From contig NZ_KB894431.1 of NCBI RefSeq assembly GCF_000374445.1, positions 50,490-114,489 of the forward strand: a stretch of 64,000 bases of DNA, in the 5' to 3' direction. The notes beneath the pieces are model-generated. The model saw only the letters and a program-made list of their open reading frames with translations, made no database searches and was not told the origin of the DNA. Shown here piece after piece: positions 7,688 to 16,706 of this stretch (the first letter of the stretch is position 1; each line of letters opens with the position of its first letter). This stretch comes from Actinokineospora enzanensis DSM 44649 (lineage in GTDB: Bacteria; Actinomycetota; Actinomycetes; Mycobacteriales; Pseudonocardiaceae). A program made the translations under genes and the position numbers.

Positions 7688-8950
7688 GTGCAGTCCATGC
7701 CAGACGGTCCGATGCACCTGCTGGTGCTCGGCGACGAGCGCGAGATCATCGAGTTCGCCCGCACACTGCGCACCGAGCTGCGCACCTCGGTGCTGTGCCT
7801 GCCCGCCGACGCGCGCAAGCACCCGAAGACCGAGGAACACCGCAGGGTGTTCGTGCTCCCCGAGGGCACGCCGCTCGCGGAGTGGGTGGCGGTCGGGCGG
7901 TTCATCCACGAGCGGGAGCCGGTCGACGGCATCGTCTGCTTCAACGAGACCGGCCAGGAGGCCGCCGCCGCGATCGCGGCCGCGCTCGGCCTGCCCTGGC
8001 ACCCGCCGGACACGGTGCGGGCGGTCGACGACAAGCGCCTGATGCGCGAACGCCTCGCCGAGCACGGGGTCGACCGCACCGGCTACCTGGACTCGCCGAC
8101 GCCGGAGCAGATCGTGGCCTTCGCCGAGCGCGTGGGCTACCCGCTGATCTGCAAGCCCGTCGACGGGGTCGGCAGCCACGGCGTGGTACGCCTCGACCGC
8201 GCCGAGGACATCGCAGCGTGTCTGGACCGGGCGCGCTCGGGGGCGGTGGAACTGGGCGGCAGCAAGGTGATGGTGGAGAAGTTCCACGTGGGCGAGGAGT
8301 TCAGCGTCGAGAGCTTCAGCGAGGACGGCGAGCACCTTCCCCTGTGCATCACCAAGAAGTATTTGCTTCCCGGCACCTTTGTGGAACTGGGACACGTGCT
8401 GCCCGCGCCGGTGAGCGAGCAACGCGCGGAGCGGATCGGCGCGGCGGTCGTCGCCGCGCTGACCGCGCTGGGGATCCGCCACGGCGTCACGCACACCGAG
8501 GTCATCGCCACCGAGGACGGGGTGCACATCGTCGAGACGCACCTGCGGCAGGGCGGCGACCGCATCCCGTACCTGCTGGCAGGCGCCCGCGAGGTGGACA
8601 TCGTGCCCGCGCTGGCGCGGCAGTCCCTCGGCCTGCCCGCGCTGGAGGACCTGCGCGGCCAGGTGGACAAGGCCGCGACGGGTCGGTACGCGGCGATCTG
8701 GTACGCCACACCGGACACCACCGGCAAGATCACCGAGGTGTGCGGCGAGCAGGAGGCCCGGGACCGGCCCGGTGTGCGCGAGGTGACGGTTCGCAAGAGC
8801 GCGGGGGACTTCCTGTCCGGCATCACCTCCTCCAGCGCGCGCCCCGCCTGGGTCTGGGCTGTCGGCGACACCGCCGAGGAGGCGCTGGCCACCGCGCAGC
8901 AGGCCGTGCGCGCGGTGCGGTTCGTGGTCGGTGAGTCCGATGCTGACTGA
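7688..8950 (+). CDS. ATP-grasp carboxylate-amine ligase (third of three)
   Basis: About 420 aa. Motifs in order: AVDDKRLMRERLAEHGVDR, GYPLICKPVDGVGSHGVVRL, KVMVEKFHVGEEFSVESF, GVTHTEVIATEDGVHIVETHLRQGG (metal-binding glutamate segment), then a C-terminal lid. The start is uncertain: GTG 7688, ATG 7697 and ATG 7712 are all in frame and none has a strong Shine-Dalgarno sequence, so I give the longest. The 23-base gap from the previous ligase and the overlap with the MFS gene keep it in the same operon. Three tandem ATP-grasp enzymes imply up to three successive amide-forming steps. That number is inference. Confidence 0.86.
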   Translation: MQSMPDGPMHLLVLGDEREIIEFARTLRTELRTSVLCLPADARKHPKTEEHRRVFVLPEGTPLAEWVAVGRFIHEREPVDGIVCFNETGQEAAAAIAAALGLPWHPPDTVRAVDDKRLMRERLAEHGVDRTGYLDSPTPEQIVAFAERVGYPLICKPVDGVGSHGVVRLDRAEDIAACLDRARSGAVELGGSKVMVEKFHVGEEFSVESFSEDGEHLPLCITKKYLLPGTFVELGHVLPAPVSEQRAERIGAAVVAALTALGIRHGVTHTEVIATEDGVHIVETHLRQGGDRIPYLLAGAREVDIVPALARQSLGLPALEDLRGQVDKAATGRYAAIWYATPDTTGKITEVCGEQEARDRPGVREVTVRKSAGDFLSGITSSSARPAWVWAVGDTAEEALATAQQAVRAVRFVVGESDAD

Positions 8951-10190
8951 GAAGCTGACCGGTGCGGTGCGGCGCTCGGCGGACTCGCTGCGCGCGAGCA
9001 GCCGTTCGGAGCGCATCCTGGTGTTCAGCTGCCTGGCTGACTCGTTGGGGTCCGGTCTCTTCCTGGCGATCGGCGCGGCGTTCTTCACCCGTATGGGCAG
9101 TCTGGAGGCGGCCCAGTACGCGCTCGGCCTGTCGGTGGCCGGGCTGGTCGGGTTCGTGCTCACCATCCCGATGGGACTGCTCGGCGACCGGTTCGGCGCG
9201 CGCCGCACACTGATCTGCCTGAACCTGTGGCGGGCGGTCGGATACTCCTGTTACGCACTGGCGGGCACGTTCACCACCTTCATCATCGTGGTGGTGTTCA
9301 CCGCGATCGCCGACCGGACCGCGGGCGCCATCGGCCAGGCCGTGGTGGCCGACGTGGCCGACCAGGACCGTCGGATCGGGCTGCTGGCCGTGATCAGGTC
9401 GGTGCGCAACATCGGGTACGCCTCGGGCGGGCTGGTCGCCGGGTTCGCGATCACGGCGAACAGTCGCCCGGTGTACTACTCGGCGATCGCCATGGTGGCC
9501 CTGTTCTACGTGATCTGCGCGGGCATGCTGACCCGGGTGCGATCCGCCCCGGACGCGGTCGGAGCCGTGCGAACCAGGCGCGAGTGGGCGTTCAAGGACC
9601 GGCGCTACCTCGCGTTCACCGCGCTCAACACCGTGCTGAGCCTGCACGTCACGACACTGAACGTGTTGCTGCCACTGTGGATCCTGGCCAACCCGACGAT
9701 CCCGCCCGGGTTCGCCGCCACCCCGCTGATCGTCAACACGATCATCGTGTCACTGCTGCAGTTCCCGGCCACCAGACGCATCACCACGATCAGCGCGGCC
9801 GGGCGGGCGGCCTTCGCCGCCGCGGTGCTGCTGGCGGCCGCGTGCGTGCTGTTCCTCGCCGCCTCCTGGCTGTCGGTCGCCACCTACGCGGTGATCGTGG
9901 TGCTGGGCGGGGCCCTGCTGCTGACGGTGGCGGAGATGTGGCAGGCCGCGTCGTCCTGGCAGATCTCGATGGACCTGGCACCGGACCACAGCCGTTCGCA
10001 GTATCTGGCGACGTTCAGCCTGAGCACGACGGCGGAACGGGTGGTCGGTCCGGCCGGGCTCACCGTGCTCGTACTGACCGTGCGCCCGTGGGGCTGGCTC
10101 CTGCTCGGGATCGTCGTCCTGCTCGCCGGACTGGCCACCCTCCGACTGGCCCGTCGCGTGCCCGCGGAGCCTTTGCGGGTGGCGTCGTAG
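8940..10190 (+). CDS. MFS transporter (probable product exporter)
   Basis: 416 aa with about 12 hydrophobic segments. The loop 2-3 MFS motif GDRFGARR (residues about 75-82) follows the fourth hydrophobic stretch. The start overlaps the third ligase by 11 bases; ATG 8940 is preferred over GTG 8931 because GGTGAG lies five bases upstream. MFS proteins encoded immediately after ATP-grasp ligases (as in bacilysin-type loci) commonly export the peptide product and give self-resistance. That function is inferred here. It acts in the cytoplasmic membrane. Confidence 0.85.
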   Translation: MLTEKLTGAVRRSADSLRASSRSERILVFSCLADSLGSGLFLAIGAAFFTRMGSLEAAQYALGLSVAGLVGFVLTIPMGLLGDRFGARRTLICLNLWRAVGYSCYALAGTFTTFIIVVVFTAIADRTAGAIGQAVVADVADQDRRIGLLAVIRSVRNIGYASGGLVAGFAITANSRPVYYSAIAMVALFYVICAGMLTRVRSAPDAVGAVRTRREWAFKDRRYLAFTALNTVLSLHVTTLNVLLPLWILANPTIPPGFAATPLIVNTIIVSLLQFPATRRITTISAAGRAAFAAAVLLAAACVLFLAASWLSVATYAVIVVLGGALLLTVAEMWQAASSWQISMDLAPDHSRSQYLATFSLSTTAERVVGPAGLTVLVLTVRPWGWLLLGIVVLLAGLATLRLARRVPAEPLRVAS

Positions 10191-10270
10191 AGGACCATTG
10201 GACCGTGTCCGGTCGGTGCTCGGGTCGGCCAGGATGAACTCGAAATGATCACGACACGCTGGGGGATCGC

Positions 10271-11500
10271 TTGTCGAGAATCGTGGATGAGTTGCACGGC
10301 CGTGGAGAACGCATGCTGGCGGCGGCCATGGCGGTGCTGTTTCTGGGCACGGGACTGTCGTATTCGCTACTCGCCCTGTACTGCATCCGACATCTCGGAC
10401 TGAGTCCGGTCGCCTACGGTGCCGGGATGAGTGTCGCGGCGCTGCTCGGCATCGCTTCCGGGCCGGTGATGGGCATGTTGGCGGACCGGGTCGACGGTCA
10501 CCGGCTGTACGCCATCCTGGTGTGGTCGATGTGTGCGGCCACCGCGACCGTCATCGTCGCTCCGGGCTGGTTGGCTCTGATCTTGCTGAGTGTGCTCACG
10601 ATCTGTGGCCGGGGGAGTGCTGCGGTGATCGGCGCACTGATCGGGCGTTCGGTGCCCAAGGAGCGCCGGATCCGGTATCGCGCGGTCGTCAAGTCCCTGA
10701 GCAACTCCACCATGCTGATCGGCTTGGGCTTGGGTGCACTCGTCCTGGCCGACGGCTCCAGGCCTGCTTTCCGGTTCGGGTTCGCGGCCGAGGCACTCAC
10801 CTTCGTCGTGGCAGGTCTGTTGGTCTGGCTGTCGACGTCGGCCGAGTCGGCGGAGCAGGCGCAAAAGGCGACAAGGCCGGAGCACGCTGGACGGTCCCGT
10901 CTCGTGGTCTTCAAGGACGTCAGATTCACCGCGCTCACCATCGTGAACGGCGTCCTGACGCTCTCCGAATTCATGCTCACCATCGCTCTGCCATTGTGGG
11001 TCTCCACCCGGATGCACGCTCCACTGTGGATCGTGTCGGTCGCCGTGGTCAGCTACACCGTCGGAATCACGATTCTCCAGATCCCCGCATCCCGCCGCGT
11101 GAACGACATGCACTCCTCGGTGCGCGCCGGGCGGCGTGGCGGCTTGCTGTTCGCTGTCGCGGCAGCGCTGTTCCCTGTGATGGGAGCGGTGTCCGGTATA
11201 CCTCTGGCGGTCGGTGTCGTCGTGCTGCTGGCGTTGGTCATCGTGGCGGGCGAGGTCTGCTACACGGCGGGCTCGTGGGGGCTCGTCTACGCATTGGCGC
11301 CGGAGGAGTCGCTCGGGCAGTACCAAGGATTCTTCAACACCGGCTTCGACCTGAGCATGATGTTCGGTCCGGCACTGTTCGCCTGGCTGGCCGGCGCGCA
11401 GGGCATGCTCGGCTGGGGTGTGTTGGCGACGGTCTTCCTCGTCACCGCGCTACTGATCACCCCGCTCGGCACACGCGGCACGGCCAACGCTACGAACTGA
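10271..11500 (+). CDS. MFS transporter (second)
   Basis: 409 aa with about 12 transmembrane segments and the MFS loop motif ADRVDGHRLY (residues about 73-82). It starts at TTG 10271 with GGGGGA four to five bases upstream; I see no better ATG. It is distantly similar in layout to the preceding MFS gene (same length, same CxxTAGSW-like segment before TM10-11), so the two may be an old duplication. An 80-base gap separates it from the first transporter. A strong hairpin at 11534-11560 ends the rightward transcription unit. Confidence 0.82.
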   Translation: MSRIVDELHGRGERMLAAAMAVLFLGTGLSYSLLALYCIRHLGLSPVAYGAGMSVAALLGIASGPVMGMLADRVDGHRLYAILVWSMCAATATVIVAPGWLALILLSVLTICGRGSAAVIGALIGRSVPKERRIRYRAVVKSLSNSTMLIGLGLGALVLADGSRPAFRFGFAAEALTFVVAGLLVWLSTSAESAEQAQKATRPEHAGRSRLVVFKDVRFTALTIVNGVLTLSEFMLTIALPLWVSTRMHAPLWIVSVAVVSYTVGITILQIPASRRVNDMHSSVRAGRRGGLLFAVAAALFPVMGAVSGIPLAVGVVVLLALVIVAGEVCYTAGSWGLVYALAPEESLGQYQGFFNTGFDLSMMFGPALFAWLAGAQGMLGWGVLATVFLVTALLITPLGTRGTANATN

Positions 11501-11533
11501 GCCCGATCTCGGACCGCGCATGCGCCGCGGGAA

Positions 11534-11560
11534 GGTCCACACGGCCCAGCCGTGTGGACC
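11534..11560. terminator. Bidirectional terminator hairpin
   Basis: A perfect 12-bp stem, GGTCCACACGGC / GCCGTGTGGACC, with a 3-base CCA loop. It lies between the convergent MFS gene and the small secreted-protein gene, so it can serve both strands. There is no T tract, which is common for actinobacterial terminators. Confidence 0.75.
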
Positions 11561-11583
11561 TCCGGTCCAGCAGCGACACGCTA

Positions 11584-11844
11584 CTAGCGGATGTCCTGGC
11601 GGAACCAGTAGTACCAACCGGCCCCGCGGTTGATCCCCTGCGGGTCGGACGCGTAGTAGGAGCAGTCGTAGCTGTAGTAGTAGGGCGGGTCGTTGACGGC
11701 GTCGGAGAAGCTGTCGCACGGTGCTTGTGCCGTCCAGGGGCCCTCGTAGCCGGTGCCCCAGATGCCCGCGCTCGCCGTGCCCGCTCCGACGACCACGGCC
11801 GCCGCGGCGAGCACGGCCGCGGCCGATGCTGCTGATTTCCTCAT
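11584..11844 (-). CDS. Small secreted tyrosine-rich protein
   Basis: 86 aa. It has a Sec signal peptide (MRKSAASAAAVLAAAAVVVG, cleavage likely after GTASA near residue 26). The mature region is about 60 residues, very rich in tyrosine, tryptophan and aspartate (PPYYYSYDCSYYASDP, GWYYWFRQD) with exactly two cysteines, probably one disulfide. GGGGAG lies three bases before the ATG. I do not recognise a family; it resembles many actinobacterial exported miniproteins. It is monocistronic. Function unknown. Confidence 0.75.
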   Translation of the reverse strand: MRKSAASAAAVLAAAAVVVGAGTASAGIWGTGYEGPWTAQAPCDSFSDAVNDPPYYYSYDCSYYASDPQGINRGAGWYYWFRQDIR

Positions 11845-12092
11845 CGACTCCCCTTTTCGAGATCGGATGAGCGAACGATCACATGCGGCGGCGGGTGTCC
11901 GGAATGCCCGTCACCCTGCCGTACCAATGGTTCCACGCCTGTTGCGGGCCGGTCGGACGCTGCTCATGGGACGTTAGGCGCACCCGGGCGAATCCACTGT
12001 AGATTCCCGGATTGGACGGAGAGGTCGCCCATGCCCACTGCGGATGGATCGAATGGAGCATCCGGCCGTCGGCCGAGCAGCCGAGACACCGC

Positions 12093-12944
12093 TCAGAACA
12101 GGGTCGCGGGCTCGACCGGGTCCGGCTCGGGCAGTGCGTCGAGGTCGGGCACGAGCGCCCGCACGTCATCGTGGAACCGGCGGGCGAGCGCGGGCGCGTC
12201 GTCGTTGTCGGGAGTGTGCAGGAAGATGGTCGGCGACCGGCCCTCGCGCAGCCACTCGGCGACCACCGCGGTCCACGGCCGCCACCCCTCGACCGTATCC
12301 TCGACCGAGTCCCGACCCAGATACCGGACGATCGGATGGTCGGTCAACGCCCGCGTCCGCCGCGGTAGCCGGGGCTTCTTGACCCAGGCGTCCTGCTCGG
12401 CCTCGCTGGTCGGCGGGCTTTGGAAGAAGACCGTGGTGTCGAACGGCACCCACTCGGCATCCGCGTGCGCGAGTACAGCCTCCAGCGTCGACGTCGAGCC
12501 CGCCTCGGAGAAGAAACCGGGGTGCCGCACCTCCACGGCCCGCCTGCGGTCGGCGGGCAACCTGCGCAGGAAGCGGCCGAGGGCGTCGACGTCCGAGGGG
12601 CCGAACGAGCCGGGCAGCTGGGTCCACAGGACCGCCCGGTCACCGAGGGGTTCGATCGCGTCCAGGAACGCCCGCATCTCGCGCTCGACACCGACCAACC
12701 GGCGCTCGTGCGTGACGACCTTGGGCAGCTTGACCACGAACCGGAAGTCGGGATCGGTCTGCTGCGCCCAGGTTTCGACGGTCTTCCGTGCGGGGGTCGC
12801 GTAGAAGGTGGTGTTGCCCTCGACCGCGTTGCACCAGCCCGCGTAGGCCCGCAGCCGCTCCTTGGCAGGCAGCGACGACGGCAGGAACCGCCCAGGCCAC
12901 GTCTTGTGGGTCCACATCGCGCAGCCAACATGAAGACGCGCCAC
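12093..12944 (-). CDS. DUF72 family protein
   Basis: About 283 aa TIM-barrel-like DUF72 protein. N-terminal LHVGCAMWTHKTWPGRFLP, then AVEGNTTFYATP (conserved NTTFY), VVKLPKVVTHERRL, LWTQLPGSFGP, AVEVRHPGFFSE (the conserved E-x-R-H-x-S/P-F segment) and C-terminal RSPTIFLHTPDNDDAPALARRF. DUF72 members (YecE) have no established biochemical role. The GTG at 12944 gives the family's usual length; an open frame continues upstream, so the start is uncertain. It appears monocistronic. Confidence 0.85.
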   Translation of the reverse strand: MARLHVGCAMWTHKTWPGRFLPSSLPAKERLRAYAGWCNAVEGNTTFYATPARKTVETWAQQTDPDFRFVVKLPKVVTHERRLVGVEREMRAFLDAIEPLGDRAVLWTQLPGSFGPSDVDALGRFLRRLPADRRRAVEVRHPGFFSEAGSTSTLEAVLAHADAEWVPFDTTVFFQSPPTSEAEQDAWVKKPRLPRRTRALTDHPIVRYLGRDSVEDTVEGWRPWTAVVAEWLREGRSPTIFLHTPDNDDAPALARRFHDDVRALVPDLDALPEPDPVEPATLF

Positions 12945-13188
12945 CTTGGTCGTCAGCTCCTCTCGATCGCGACTGACGATAGCCTGTCGCCCGTTCGGCG
13001 GCAGCCGAACTTCCCCTGGTGCCGGACGGCCTCCAGGAGAAGCGTGGTGTAGGCGCGTCGCCGCGGAACCACATGTCCCCGGCGTTGCGCGTTCAGGCAA
13101 CCAGAGTCAGCCGGATGTCCGACCGGCGGGCTCCTCTCCGTTCGTGCCCACTCCGGTAACACGGTCGCGACACCGAGGAGGAATCACC

Positions 13189-14514
13189 ATGCCTGCCCAC
13201 GAGATCACGGAGTGCGGCCCCGCCCACGACCATCACGACCCGAAGGCCGCGCCGAAGACCACCCACGATGACGGGCGAGGGCCGCTCACGACCGCGGGTG
13301 TGGTACGCCTGCAGCGCAGTGCGGGCAACCGGGCGGCGACCTCGCTCGTAACCGCGAATGCGGGTGACCGCGGCGCGGCGGTCATCGTCCAGCGGGCGAG
13401 GAACATCCCGGTGCCACAGTTGAACGAGCCGGGAGAAGCGGGCGCCCAGGTGTGGTTCGCGCCGTGGGCATGGATGACCGGCCACGAAACCGCACTCGAC
13501 CTGTCCGACCAGCCAGGGGAGATGGACGTCGCGCCCGGGGTACGCAACGGCGTGATCTCGATGGGAGTCTCATCGGGCTACTGGACCGCCCATGGCGGGG
13601 GAGTTGCCGCGGGCGGCGGCCAGGCGATCACCTTCCAGGTGGCCGACGACGGGCGACTGTCGCTGTCACCGCCGTCGGGCGGTCTGATGTTCACGCTCCC
13701 ACAGCATCGGACGACCGTCGATCCGCCGGTGGTGGAGCGGTCGATCGCCGGTGACCACGACGTGGCCACCCTGCGTTTCGGGTTCCGCTGGCATCGCGAC
13801 CCCGACCAGGTGCAGACGGCGAGCGGGACGACCTCCGGCACCGAGACCGGCGGCCGGACCGGCACGGCGACGACCGGGACGACGGCCACGACCGTCGGAG
13901 GTTCGACCTCCGAGGAGGTCGCCGCGGCCGGTGGCAAGCTCGGCTCGCAGCAGAGCGGCTCCGTCACCGGGACCGCGTCACAGACATCGACCAGCGAGAG
14001 CAGTACCGCAAGCAGCTCGTCGACCTCGCAGTCGAGGACCGTCACGAGCCCGGGGGCGGCGTCCGGGGACGGATTCTTCACCTTCTCCCTGGTCATCCGG
14101 TCCAGGCTGCGGGTGCCGATCCGACACATGGAGGAGGTCTACTTCGCCAAGGACCGGGCGGAGGTCCTGGACCCCGCGGTCGTGATCCGCCTCGCCCAGG
14201 GCCGGTTCCTGCCTGACCAGGATGATCAGATCGAGTTTCGCAGCCGCATCGTGGACGGCGTCGACGAGATCATCCTGCGGGGCTTCGCCAGCAGTCAGGG
14301 CCGACCGGGGATGGAAGGCTACAACGAACGTCTGTCCCGTCGCCGGTGCGCGACGGTACTGGGCCTGCTCATCGGCCAAGGCGTCCGCAGGGCGCAGGTG
14401 GCCGACATCGTCTCGGTCGGTGAGGATCAGGCGGTGCTGGACCACCAGATCGACAACCCGGCCTACCAGAAGGTCCAGATCATCGTCCGCACCCGGGCAG
14501 CTCGGCGACCTTGA
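13189..14514 (+). CDS. OmpA-domain protein with eCIS-cargo-like LQRxAGN N-terminus
   Basis: 441 aa. GAGGAGG precedes the ATG. Residues 38-50 read VVRLQRSAGNRAA, matching the short N-terminal motif often found in cargo and associated proteins of actinobacterial extracellular contractile injection systems. There is no signal peptide. Residues about 80-205 form a beta-rich region. Residues about 205-290 are a low-complexity Ser/Thr/Gly linker. The C-terminal about 130 residues are an OmpA-like peptidoglycan-binding domain (VYFAKDRAEVLDPAVVIRLA, GFASSQGRPGMEGYNERLSRRRC). Lack of a secretion signal on a peptidoglycan-binding domain supports an unusual export route, which is inference. No sheath or baseplate genes are in the window. 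Confidence 0.75.
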   Translation: MPAHEITECGPAHDHHDPKAAPKTTHDDGRGPLTTAGVVRLQRSAGNRAATSLVTANAGDRGAAVIVQRARNIPVPQLNEPGEAGAQVWFAPWAWMTGHETALDLSDQPGEMDVAPGVRNGVISMGVSSGYWTAHGGGVAAGGGQAITFQVADDGRLSLSPPSGGLMFTLPQHRTTVDPPVVERSIAGDHDVATLRFGFRWHRDPDQVQTASGTTSGTETGGRTGTATTGTTATTVGGSTSEEVAAAGGKLGSQQSGSVTGTASQTSTSESSTASSSSTSQSRTVTSPGAASGDGFFTFSLVIRSRLRVPIRHMEEVYFAKDRAEVLDPAVVIRLAQGRFLPDQDDQIEFRSRIVDGVDEIILRGFASSQGRPGMEGYNERLSRRRCATVLGLLIGQGVRRAQVADIVSVGEDQAVLDHQIDNPAYQKVQIIVRTRAARRP

Positions 14515-15054
14515 CCACAGCAGGCAATCTCACCCCTGTCGGTCAGGACATGCGTCGTCATGGCGTCCACGCGTCCGTGGAGCGCGGAGAGCCGCCCGAG
14601 GCCGGGCGTCGCTTGGTCGCAGGTATGGTCGAACGCGGCGTTGTCCGTGCGGACGGCCGGGACTGACCGCCTGCCACCGATTCCGCCTGTTGACGGGAGT
14701 GACGTGCGATGAAGATCCTCATGCCACCGGAATCGCACCAACCCGCCCGCTCGGCCACCGCTCCAGCTCTGGTCCGACGCGTGGGTCGCGGGGCCGATCC
14801 GGTCACCGGGGGACGGGAGTTCGACGGTGATCCGAACCTGTCTGCTGGGGGCGTGCGGGATCCGTTGCAGACGTACGTGATGCGCCGAAGCCCGTGTGGT
14901 CGTTGCGCAGACGTTCGGTGAGGCGGAAAGCTTCTCGCCCCGGGACCGTGAGCACCACGGTCCCGAGGCGCGGCGAACCTCCGCTGTCCGGTCGTGCCCC
15001 TTGACCGTGCTCGGCGAGATGGAAGATCCGCCGGGCAAATGGCGACAGACTGAG
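14515..15054. other. 540-base intergenic region
   Basis: It lies between two convergent genes. A short open frame at 14709-14921 has a plausible ribosome site but low-complexity sequence without homology I can recognise, and I do not call it. The clear element is the hairpin at 14941-14965. Confidence 0.5.
14941..14965 (-). terminator. Hairpin terminator downstream of PAF-acetylhydrolase-like gene
   Basis: Perfect 10-bp arms CGGGACCGTG / CACGGTCCCG around AGCAC, 90 bases past the stop of the minus-strand hydrolase gene. No T tract. Confidence 0.55.
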
Positions 15055-16533
15055 TCAGCGGCCGTTGCCGGAGTGGAACACGCTGAGTTCGCCGTAGGTC
15101 GACAGAGTGCCCGCCAGGTCACCGGATCCGTGGCGCAGAACGGAATCCAGGAACGCGAGACTGGCACCGGCGGTGACGCGCGGGCTTTCGGTGCGGCCCA
15201 GCGAACCGACAATGGAGGACACCGGCGGCAGGTACAGGGGAGCGTCCGTGAAGGTGAGGTGCGCGGCGCCGGGGATGGTGAGTCGGTAGCTCGTCGCCGT
15301 GCCGCGTGCGAGCACCTGGGTGAGCAGCGGCATGTAGCGCGGATCGGTGTCCGGGGTGACGGCCTGGGTGAGCGCGAGCATCGGCAGGCCGAGGTCGGGG
15401 GACAGGGCGCCGCGAGGGTAGCCGTCCAGGTCGATGACGGCGTCGAACCGGTGGTCCTGCCGGGCCGCCTGCAGTGCGGCGGCGCCGCCCATGGAGTGAC
15501 CGGTCGCGGCGACCCGGTCGGTGTCCAGGCGTCCGGCGAGCGGGTCAGCGCCGTCACCTCGGTCGAGACCCGCCAATCGGGTCAGTGCGAAGCGGAGGTC
15601 GGCGGCCCGGATGGCCGTCCAGTCGTCGGCCAGCCTGTCGTCCTTGTCGCGGTCGCCGGTGGAGACGGTCGCGGTGGTGATCGTGCGGCCGTCGGCGAGG
15701 ACGACGGCGGCGGAGTCGTACGGGTGGTCGAGCGCGGCGACCACGTAGCCGTGACTGGCGAGTTCCTCCGCCCACGCGGTGTTCTGGGTGCGCACTCCGC
15801 TGGACCCCGGCGAGAACAGCACGATCGGGAACCGTCCTCCGTCGGCCGCCACCGGGGCGTCGGGAATCGAGTGGGTACGGGCGCGCGGAACGCCGTCGAA
15901 CAGGAAACCCGGCAGGCCGACGCCGCCCGCGAGTGCCGCGGAGACGGTGCGTGCTTCGTCCTCGGTGCGTCCGAGGTACTGGGCGCGCGGGGCGTCCGCC
16001 GGGCTGTTGCGCGCGGGGTACCAGAGCTGGGCCACGACCGTGCGGCGGTCCTGTGGGTCGTCGGTGAAGGTCTCGGGGCGGTCCGGGTCTGTCCACTGCA
16101 GCACGCGGGTACCGACCGCGAAGTCGCCGGAGGGCTCCGGGAAGACGGGGACGGGGAAAGCCCACGCCGCCACGGGGGCCGTGGTGATCAGGCAGACGCA
16201 GGCCACCGAACCCGGCAACGCCAGCCACCAGCGGGCCCGCCGAGCCCGGTCGCGCACCAGCGGGGAGATGGCGAACGGCGCCGCGAGGGCCGCAGCCGCC
16301 AGCACCGGCAGCAGCTGCCAACGGATCCCCGTCACGCAGAGCAGGATCGCGGACAGCAGGAACACCGCCCCCGCCACGATGGTGACGCGTGGTCGGGCAG
16401 CGGCGGGCAGCCAGCGCGCCACTACCAGCGCCACAGCGCCGAGCAACGTCAGGATTTCCAGTGGGGACAGGTTCAGTCCCGTGATGATGTCGGTCACCAG
16501 GCCATATTCGGTGCCGGACCCGCGCGCCCACAT
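15055..16533 (-). CDS. Platelet-activating-factor acetylhydrolase-like membrane hydrolase
   Basis: About 492 aa. The N-terminal 130 residues hold four hydrophobic segments (for example ILTLLGAVALVVARWL). An alpha/beta-hydrolase domain of the PAF-AH/dienelactone type follows: VVAQLWYPA, FPIVLFSPGSSG, HGYVVAALDHPYDSA (oxyanion and strand region), nucleophile elbow GHSMGGAAALQAA, and a late histidine in GAAHLTFTD. The family hydrolyses short acyl or oxidised phospholipid esters. An extracytoplasmic catalytic domain anchored by the N-terminal membrane part is inferred. ATG 16533 (GGGGAG two bases upstream) or GTG 16497 could be the start. It diverges from the two-component operon. Confidence 0.82.
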   Translation of the reverse strand: MWARGSGTEYGLVTDIITGLNLSPLEILTLLGAVALVVARWLPAAARPRVTIVAGAVFLLSAILLCVTGIRWQLLPVLAAAALAAPFAISPLVRDRARRARWWLALPGSVACVCLITTAPVAAWAFPVPVFPEPSGDFAVGTRVLQWTDPDRPETFTDDPQDRRTVVAQLWYPARNSPADAPRAQYLGRTEDEARTVSAALAGGVGLPGFLFDGVPRARTHSIPDAPVAADGGRFPIVLFSPGSSGVRTQNTAWAEELASHGYVVAALDHPYDSAAVVLADGRTITTATVSTGDRDKDDRLADDWTAIRAADLRFALTRLAGLDRGDGADPLAGRLDTDRVAATGHSMGGAAALQAARQDHRFDAVIDLDGYPRGALSPDLGLPMLALTQAVTPDTDPRYMPLLTQVLARGTATSYRLTIPGAAHLTFTDAPLYLPPVSSIVGSLGRTESPRVTAGASLAFLDSVLRHGSGDLAGTLSTYGELSVFHSGNGR

Positions 16534-16694
16534 CGCTCCCCGGACGTGCTCCCGCTGCCGTCCCCGGTGGCAGTCGAGCACCCCGGATCGGCGGCCGGAC
16601 TACGACCACGGGACGTATCGGGACTCCTACCGTGGTCGCAATCCGGCTCGCCACCGTCAGACGTCGGGCTCATGCGCGCGGCGGGCCGTCGACC

Positions 16695-16700
16695 TACCAT
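16695..16700 (+). promoter_or_regulatory. -10 element TACCAT, leaderless promoter
   Basis: The TANNNT hexamer ends six bases before GTG 16707, placing the expected transcription start on the first base of the initiation codon. No Shine-Dalgarno sequence is present. The same geometry is seen at the second two-component operon (39299). Confidence 0.5.
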
Positions 16701-16706
16701 CGTCCT

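Noticed and set aside
14709..14921. 70-codon open frame with a GGGAG-like upstream site
   Set aside because: Low-complexity composition, no homology I recognise, and it lies in the 3' intergenic region of two convergent genes.
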